Under the pieces are notes generated by a model, which saw nothing but the letters and a program-made list of their open reading frames with translations, made no database searches and was not told the origin of the DNA. Shown here in pieces: positions 24,429-29,440 of a DNA stretch of 29,440 nt. Origin of the DNA: Saprospiraceae bacterium (GTDB taxonomy: Bacteria > Bacteroidota > Bacteroidia > Chitinophagales > Saprospiraceae); NCBI GenBank assembly GCA_016717105.1, contig JADKGF010000034.1, positions 1-29,440 of the forward strand, given 5' to 3'. Positions within the stretch are counted from its first letter, which is position 1. Each line of letters opens with the position of its first letter. Both the position numbers and the translations under genes were made by a program.

Positions 24429-25496
24429 CTATGCATCTGTTACTTTGAGTGAAGACATATCAACCACAAATCGATAACGTACATCACTTTTTAACATACG
24501 TTCGTATGCCAAGTTGATATCTTGCATTTTTATCAATTCTATATCAGAGACAATATTGTGTTTTCCACAAAAATCAAGTAATTCTTGGGTCTCTGCGATA
24601 CCACCGATTACAGATCCAGCGACTGCTTTTCGACCCAAAATAAATGGTACTGTATTTATAAAGGCATCCAAAACACCTAGGTAACCTACCAAAACCAGTG
24701 TCCCACTAGTTCTCAGTGTGGAGACATATGGATTCAAATCGTGCACATAAGGCACTGTATCGATAATAAGGTCAAATTTGCCCTTTGCAGCAAGCATTTG
24801 TGTTGCATCTGATGAAATAACGACAGCATCTGCGCCAAGTTCCGTGGCATCGCTGATTTTCTCGGGAGATCTAGAGAATAAGGTGACTTCTGCTCCAAGG
24901 CCTTTAGCCAGTTTTATAGCCATATGCCCAAGTCCTCCAAGTCCGACTACAGCAACCTTACTGTCTTTTGTTACATTCCAATGTCGAAGTGGTGACCAAG
25001 TAGTAATTCCGGCACAAAGTAAAGGTGCGACTGCCGCCATATTGAGATTTGACGGAACTTTTAGGACGAAATGCTCATCCACTACTATTTTTTCTGAATA
25101 TCCTCCGAATGTCTGATTTTCTAAATATTTTTCCTTTCCATTATAGGTGCCAGTAAATCCATTGAGACAGTATTGTTCGAGGTCTTGTTTGCAATTGTCA
25201 CATGTCCTACATGAATCCACCAAACAGCCTACACCTGCAAAATCTCCTACCTTTAGTTTAGTAACTTCGGCACCTATTCTCGTGATTTTACCTACGATTT
25301 CGTGACCTGGTACAGTAGGATATACAGTGCCGCCCCAGTCATTCCTTGCTGTATGCAAGTCGCTATGACATACACCACAATACAAAATCTCAATTTCTAC
25401 ATCCTTGGGCATGATTTCTCTTCGGCTGATTTCCATAAGTTTTAAATCCGCTGTAGGTGATTCTGACCCATAAGCCCTAACTTGATATCCGATCAT
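24429..25496 (-). CDS. Zinc-dependent NAD(P) alcohol dehydrogenase (cinnamyl-alcohol/AdhA-like)
   Basis: A 355-residue medium-chain dehydrogenase that interconverts alcohols and aldehydes. Catalytic zinc ligands appear as Cys43 in CGVCHSDLH and His65-Glu66 in PGHEIVG. The structural zinc is held by Cys96, Cys99, Cys102 and Cys110 (CRTCDNCKQDLEQYC). The nucleotide-binding loop is VVGLGGLGHMAIKLAKGLG, and the serine-arginine pair after it (LFSRSPEK) suggests NADPH preference. The subgroup, which includes YahK-type aldehyde reductases, is broad in substrate. The frame is intact and length normal. The fragment gene and the UbiA-like gene follow on the same strand. In the gap 25497-25749 before the next gene I see only AT-rich sequence. 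Confidence 0.94.
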   Translation of the reverse strand: MIGYQVRAYGSESPTADLKLMEISRREIMPKDVEIEILYCGVCHSDLHTARNDWGGTVYPTVPGHEIVGKITRIGAEVTKLKVGDFAGVGCLVDSCRTCDNCKQDLEQYCLNGFTGTYNGKEKYLENQTFGGYSEKIVVDEHFVLKVPSNLNMAAVAPLLCAGITTWSPLRHWNVTKDSKVAVVGLGGLGHMAIKLAKGLGAEVTLFSRSPEKISDATELGADAVVISSDATQMLAAKGKFDLIIDTVPYVHDLNPYVSTLRTSGTLVLVGYLGVLDAFINTVPFILGRKAVAGSVIGGIAETQELLDFCGKHNIVSDIELIKMQDINLAYERMLKSDVRYRFVVDMSSLKVTDA

Positions 25497-25749
25497 GACT
25501 TTTTGTTGTAAATATAATATAATAATACGTAAAATGTGCTTTGAATTTCGGAATTAAGGAAATTTTCTAAAATAAAGCCATTAGAAAGGGTAGTAAAATG
25601 GAATGTAAGAACTTACCAGAATAGGATTTGTTTCTATTGGAAATTGACGAATTATTTTAAATAAAGTCTAATTTTAAATTATATAAAGGGCAAAAAATTA
25701 AGAATTTGGGTGCCTTGATAAATCATTTGTGTAACAAATAGGATAAATA

Positions 25750-26652
25750 ATGAAAAAGCAATTTTTTTTGATTTCAATAATTGTTGTCGTAGTTTGGATT
25801 GGTTTACTGCTTTTCAACTTGAATTTTCTTTGGATGGCAATACTTATTGTTCCCCTTTTATGGATGGGAATTGCCGATGTTTTACAGAAAAAACATGCTA
25901 TTAAACATAATTTTCCAGTGCTCGGTAGATTGCGTTATTTCATGGAAGTGATTCGGCCCAAAATTTATCAATATTTTATTGAAAGTGATACCAATGGCAC
26001 ACCTTTCAACCGACTTCAACGCTCAGTAGTTTATCAGCGTAGCAAAAACGAGACAGACACACAACCATTCGGAACACAACTGGATGTGTACGATCTTGGA
26101 TACGAATTTGTGAATCATAGTATGAAAGCGGTTCACTTTGATCAAATCGAAGAAAATCCACGCACAAAAATCGGTTCAAGTCAATGCACACAGCCTTATT
26201 TTGCAAGTATGTTTAACATCAGTGCGATGAGTTTTGGTTCATTGAGTAAGACTGCTATTCTAGCTTTAAATGAAGGTGCAAAATTGGGTGGATTTTATCA
26301 CAATACAGGTGAAGGTGGCTTGTCTCCATATCACTTAGAAAAAGGTGGTGACATAGTTTGGAATATTGGCACGGGCTATTTTAGTTGTAGGACACCAGAA
26401 GGTAGATTTAGCATCGAAGAATTTACAAAACGTGCTGTATTGCCACAAGTAAAGATGATAGAAATAAAATTTTCGCAAGGTGCAAAACCTGGACACGGTG
26501 GTATTCTGCCCAAGGCTAAGGTGACGGATGAGATAGCACAGATTCGTTTGGTTACAAAGGGTGCAGATATATTGTCTCCACCTACGCATAGTGCTTTTTC
26601 CAAGAGAATTGATGCAGTTCGTACGATTATTGCGCGAGAAATCAGGAGGTAA
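25750..26652 (+). CDS. FMN-binding glutamate synthase-like protein, N-terminal fragment
   Basis: The N terminus has two membrane helices (residues 4-23 and 26-44), then the beginning of a glutamate synthase central/FMN barrel domain: SAMSFGSLSKTAILALNEGAK, NTGEGGLSPYHLEKGGDIVWNIGTGYFSCR and FSQGAKPGHGGILPKAKVTDEIA. This is the membrane-attached GltB2-like family of FMN proteins that lack the amidotransferase domain; their reaction is not well defined. The frame changes at about 26595-26605 (HSAFS then RELMQF in another frame), and the last residues here are noise. Joined to 26561-27328 the protein would be about 526-528 residues, the normal size. Confidence 0.85.
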   Translation: MKKQFFLISIIVVVVWIGLLLFNLNFLWMAILIVPLLWMGIADVLQKKHAIKHNFPVLGRLRYFMEVIRPKIYQYFIESDTNGTPFNRLQRSVVYQRSKNETDTQPFGTQLDVYDLGYEFVNHSMKAVHFDQIEENPRTKIGSSQCTQPYFASMFNISAMSFGSLSKTAILALNEGAKLGGFYHNTGEGGLSPYHLEKGGDIVWNIGTGYFSCRTPEGRFSIEEFTKRAVLPQVKMIEIKFSQGAKPGHGGILPKAKVTDEIAQIRLVTKGADILSPPTHSAFSKRIDAVRTIIAREIRR

Positions 26653-27328
26653 ACCTATTGGGATCAAGCTTTGCGTTGGTCGAAAATACGAATTTATTTC
26701 TTTGTGTAAAGCTATGATTTCGGAAAATACGCATTTAGATTTTATCACCGTCGATGGTGGAGAAGGCGGCACAGGAGCTGCACCACCTGAGTTTAGCGAT
26801 CATGTGGGTATGCCATTAAGAGACGCTTTAGCATTTGTTCACGATACCTTAAAAGGATTTGATCTGAAAAAGGAAATAAAAATAATCGCTAGTGGCAAAA
26901 TTATATCTGGTTTTGATATCGTTCGGGCATTATCTATTGGCGCAGATGTGTGCAATTCGGCCAGAGGTATGATGTTTGCATTGGGCTGCATCCAAGCTTT
27001 GGAATGTAATAGAAATACATGTCCGACTGGTATTGCTACCCAAGATCCCAATTTATATAACGGTCTCGATGTCAATTTGAAATCTCATCGTGTATTTCGA
27101 TACCATCACGAAACCGTAAAAAATGCCTTAGAATTGATTGCGGCAAGCGGACTTTCACATCCAGATGAAGTAAATAGATGGGTCGTTTGTCGTAGGATCG
27201 ATGCCAATAATATTGAAACTTTCCGAGAGACATATCCTGAATTGACAGCAGGTTGTCTTTTGAGTGAAGAAAGTATTCCAGAAAAATGGATGAAGGATTG
27301 TAAAAAGGCTACTGCTGATAAATTTTAA
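26561..27328 (+). CDS. FMN-binding glutamate synthase-like protein, C-terminal fragment
   Basis: The rest of the FMN barrel: SGGKPIGIKLCVG, FITVDGGEGGTGAAPPEFSDH, KIIASGKIISGFDIVRALSIGADVCNSARG and the cluster motif CIQALECNRNTCPTGIATQDP. The three cysteines (C-x5-C-x4-C) match the [3Fe-4S] site of glutamate synthases. The true reading begins at about 26603 (RELMQFVRLLREK); the codons from 26561 to there are out of frame. Unlike most other breaks here, one extra base or a loss of two or five bases is needed, not a single missing homopolymer base. Confidence 0.85.
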   Translation: MQIYCLHLRIVLFPRELMQFVRLLREKSGGKPIGIKLCVGRKYEFISLCKAMISENTHLDFITVDGGEGGTGAAPPEFSDHVGMPLRDALAFVHDTLKGFDLKKEIKIIASGKIISGFDIVRALSIGADVCNSARGMMFALGCIQALECNRNTCPTGIATQDPNLYNGLDVNLKSHRVFRYHHETVKNALELIAASGLSHPDEVNRWVVCRRIDANNIETFRETYPELTAGCLLSEESIPEKWMKDCKKATADKF

Positions 27329-27561
27329 CAACTTTAAAATTAATTTTCTTCAATCAAGTTTTGGTCAATATAAGGTGACAGAGTTTAAAAAAAAATGGTA
27401 CTTTAGCGCTTGGAAACCAATTATTTTAAATGTAAACTTTTTTATTAACTGTAAATATGATTCTAATGAAGAAAATATTTTGTATATCGCCTTTTACACA
27501 AATTTCACAATTAATAAGCTAAAAGGAAATTTGGTCAATAGATGTTGCCAAAGATGCCTAT

Positions 27562-28203
27562 ATGAAGCAAATAGAAACCGGAGAAATATTAGTGAAAGAA
27601 AATGAAAAAATCACATTATTAGATCAAATAGAAGGTAAAGTGCTATGGACTACATCGGTAGCTAATGATAAAGATCCGATATTTCTGGATGATCTGCCGA
27701 TATTTTATTTTTCTGGAAAATCTTATGCCATCATAGATGCCGTGACTGGTAAAGTCATAGATAAGGATGCACAAAAAACTGATGTTTTGAACGTACATTA
27801 TTTTTGGGATAAAAGTAAAGTAATCCTTGAGCAAGATAGAAATGGTAGTTTATACATAACATGTTTGGATTTGACCAACAATAAAGCAACGACAACGAAA
27901 GTGGCTGAAATAAAGAAATCTATGTTTGGTCTGGTGAAAAATGCTACACATTATGCGCCTTCAATTGCCAATGACGGTTCGATAATTTTGGTAGATAAAA
28001 AAGCAGTTACGGTCATTGGTAATAATGGAATAGTAAAACACAGAACTGAATTTGAAGAGGACTTAGAAAAAATAAATTTTAATGAATTTAACAATTTTCT
28101 TTATGTAAGGGAAGAAAAAAAATTACACTTTGTAAATACTAATACCGGCAAAATCGAATCAACAATCAAATTGGAAGATGAAGATTTTTCCTTGACATCA
28201 TAA
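27562..28203 (+). CDS. PQQ-like beta-propeller protein, first long open fragment
   Basis: This 213-residue open stretch is part of the interrupted propeller gene. In the same frame the sequence reads back through KEIWSIDVAKDAY to the TAA at 27520, so the ATG at 27562 is internal. Propeller blades are visible as EKITLLDQIEGKVLWTTSV, YAIIDAVTGKVIDKD and KLHFVNTNTGKIESTIK. The frame ends at TAA 28201-28203 where one base is missing; the next frame reads NEGNIFALRDGK. Confidence 0.65.
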   Translation: MKQIETGEILVKENEKITLLDQIEGKVLWTTSVANDKDPIFLDDLPIFYFSGKSYAIIDAVTGKVIDKDAQKTDVLNVHYFWDKSKVILEQDRNGSLYITCLDLTNNKATTTKVAEIKKSMFGLVKNATHYAPSIANDGSIILVDKKAVTVIGNNGIVKHRTEFEEDLEKINFNEFNNFLYVREEKKLHFVNTNTGKIESTIKLEDEDFSLTS

Positions 28204-28218
28204 ACGAGGGAAATATTT

Positions 28219-28905
28219 TTGCATTGCGAGATGGGAAAAGCTTTTTTCTTTAATTCGACCAATGGAGAAATCGTTGTAAATAAAAAATTTGACGATAAAA
28301 TAAAATATACTTACTTCGACAATGAGACTAATAAATACTATTTATCTATAAAAAAATCAATTTTAGAAATAGACCAAAAAACAGCAGAAACGATAAGAAG
28401 TGCAGAGGTAAGTAAAGCTATTGGACAGATTTATCAAGTACGAGATAGGATGTTTATGGGCGATAATTATGGATCAAATGAAATAGATTTATCCACGTTT
28501 ACGCCACGATATCCTACAAATATTCCACTTGGTATTATCACAGATTTTCTATCATGTGACAATGCTAATTTGTACATAAATGACAAAATTTCCATGATGT
28601 ACATGATTGGAAAGGCTGGGGAAGTGCTTTGGAAAAAGAAATTTGATAAGGAAGTAATTCAAACTGTGGATTTAACACCTTCAGGGATATTATTAATAAC
28701 CGATGTCAAAGCCTACCTTTTTGATGTAAATACGGGTAAACCAATTGTGAAAGATGAAATATTGACAGGTCCATCTATGGTTTTTAACCTAAATGAGAAG
28801 ACAAACTTGATTACATTTTATTCTGAAAAGCGCCTAAAAATGCTTAATCTAAATACTGGGGAATTTAAACAATCGAAAGAAGTCGATCGCATTCAAAGAT
28901 TTTGA
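28219..28905 (+). CDS. PQQ-like beta-propeller protein, second long open fragment
   Basis: The second long open stretch is in the same frame as the first, because two opposite one-base shifts (near 28201 and at 28236-28239) cancel. Its correct part starts at about KAFFFNSTNGEIVVNKKF. Blades: KSILEIDQKTAET, GEVLWKKKFDKEV, AYLFDVNTGKPIV and RLKMLNLNTGEFK. It ends at the TGA at 28903-28905, after which another frame continues DYLTMRPHMSINEKYIYLKG. Confidence 0.65.
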   Translation: MHCEMGKAFFFNSTNGEIVVNKKFDDKIKYTYFDNETNKYYLSIKKSILEIDQKTAETIRSAEVSKAIGQIYQVRDRMFMGDNYGSNEIDLSTFTPRYPTNIPLGIITDFLSCDNANLYINDKISMMYMIGKAGEVLWKKKFDKEVIQTVDLTPSGILLITDVKAYLFDVNTGKPIVKDEILTGPSMVFNLNEKTNLITFYSEKRLKMLNLNTGEFKQSKEVDRIQRF

Positions 28906-29440
28906 CTATCTTACTATGCGACCACATATGAGTATTAATGAAAAATATATTTACTTGAAAGGCTCCAATTCGATAATAATTACGGACCTTGACGGCAATA
29001 TTTTGCACGAAAACACTATAAAAGTGTAGATAATGCTTCAACTTTAGTAACCTTGCAGTAGTGGCAATTTCTGCAGCTTCTATAGCAACTGGCAATGCTG
29101 ATAAAGTGGTTACTGTTTATAGTAATAACCAGCAAGTGCATAAAGGAGAATATGTTGATGGGCTCAATAGTATGTCAAATTATAGCAATGAATTGGCCGC
29201 TAAAAGAAAGCGGCAGCAAAATAAATCCTCTGCTATGTTTCCTTATGTCCATACAAAATTTGAGAATAGTAAGCAACATGGCTGATATTTATAGATCAGG
29301 AAACTGGCAATCATAAATATGAGGGTAAATATGACAGAGACCAATCCTAATTTTATTGTTGACGAGATCGATGGTCAGTTGTATTATATTTCTTCCAACA
29401 AACTTACAGCTTATTCATTAAAATAATTTCATCCAATACG

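Larger units (their letters stand above)
27466..29426 (+). pseudogene. PQQ-like beta-propeller protein, multiply interrupted
   Basis: One gene of about 650 codons can be followed by changing frame, from ATG 27466 (MKKIFCIS) to TAA 29424-29426 (SSNKLTAYSLK). Repeated blades of the form G-x-V-L-W, DAVTGKVI, NTNTGKIES, DVNTGKPIV, DLDGNILHE and DEIDGQLYYISSNKL are typical of PQQ-like/BamB-like propellers. Breaks: TAA at 27520-27522 within the presumed export signal; a one-base loss near 28201 and a one-base gain at 28236-28239 that cancel; a gain near 28899-28903; one or two shifts around 29010-29040; a loss near 29281; a shift near 29336. It is either a decayed gene or, more likely given the cancelling pairs, a poorly called stretch. 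Function unknown. Confidence 0.7.

Noticed and set aside
24778..25116. Forward open frame of 112 codons
   Set aside because: It is antisense to the conserved alcohol dehydrogenase core and has no recognisable domain.
27375..27605. Forward open frame of 76 codons before the propeller gene
   Set aside because: It overlaps the propeller N terminus in another frame and its tail (NLVNRCCQRCLYEANRNRR) is out-of-frame propeller sequence.
29061..29316. Two short overlapping open frames treated as separate genes
   Set aside because: They read better as pieces of the C-terminal part of the interrupted propeller gene, which continues to 29426.

Overview
The window is low-GC chromosomal DNA of a Bacteroidota bacterium, most likely a Saprospiria- or Chitinophagia-like lineage (the class is an inference). 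The signs are a secreted protein with a type IX secretion (T9SS) sorting tail, a DUF4296 lipoprotein, an ExbB-ExbD-ExbD-TonB cluster, mostly absent Shine-Dalgarno sequences, and promoters of the Bacteroidota form TTG-N18/19-TAnnTTTG. Gene density is high, with no gene-free stretch over about 260 bases. I saw no tRNA, rRNA, CRISPR array, insertion sequence or prophage.

Layout. 1-7.5 kb: tail of an unrecognised protein, threonine aldolase, a serine hydrolase broken by a frameshift, a lipoprotein, a HAD phosphatase and RecX; then a reverse-strand outer-membrane barrel protein; then a forward DNA-repair operon, pdeM-sbcD (both frameshifted)-sbcC, with sbcC intact and running to 10.6 kb. 10.6-14.9 kb: a small membrane protein, the TonB energising cluster (exbB, two exbD, tonB), and on the other strand an Omp28-like thioredoxin-fold T9SS cargo. 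15-21.4 kb: cysS (reverse), glgC, a CBS-domain protein, a SixA-like phosphatase, a DUF4296 lipoprotein and a PhoB/PhoR-type two-component pair. 21.4-25.5 kb, all reverse: pdxJ, a bifunctional nuclease (DUF151 + UVR motif), a UbiA-like membrane protein, a fragment resembling the C-terminal part of a type ISP restriction-modification enzyme, and a zinc alcohol dehydrogenase. 25.7-29.4 kb: an FMN/[3Fe-4S] glutamate-synthase-like protein split by a frame change, and a PQQ-like beta-propeller protein with many frame breaks.

Two things stand out. First, at least seven frame breaks fall in conserved genes, and seven or more in the last 2 kb. Several are restored by one base in a homopolymer, which points to sequencing or assembly error more than gene decay; large genes between 7.5 and 22 kb are clean. 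Second, the 221-residue protein at 23720-24382 looks like a severed target-recognition/C-terminal module of a large restriction-modification enzyme, with no methyltransferase or nuclease part beside it. Nothing here amounts to a clearly new multi-gene system; most of the window is housekeeping.
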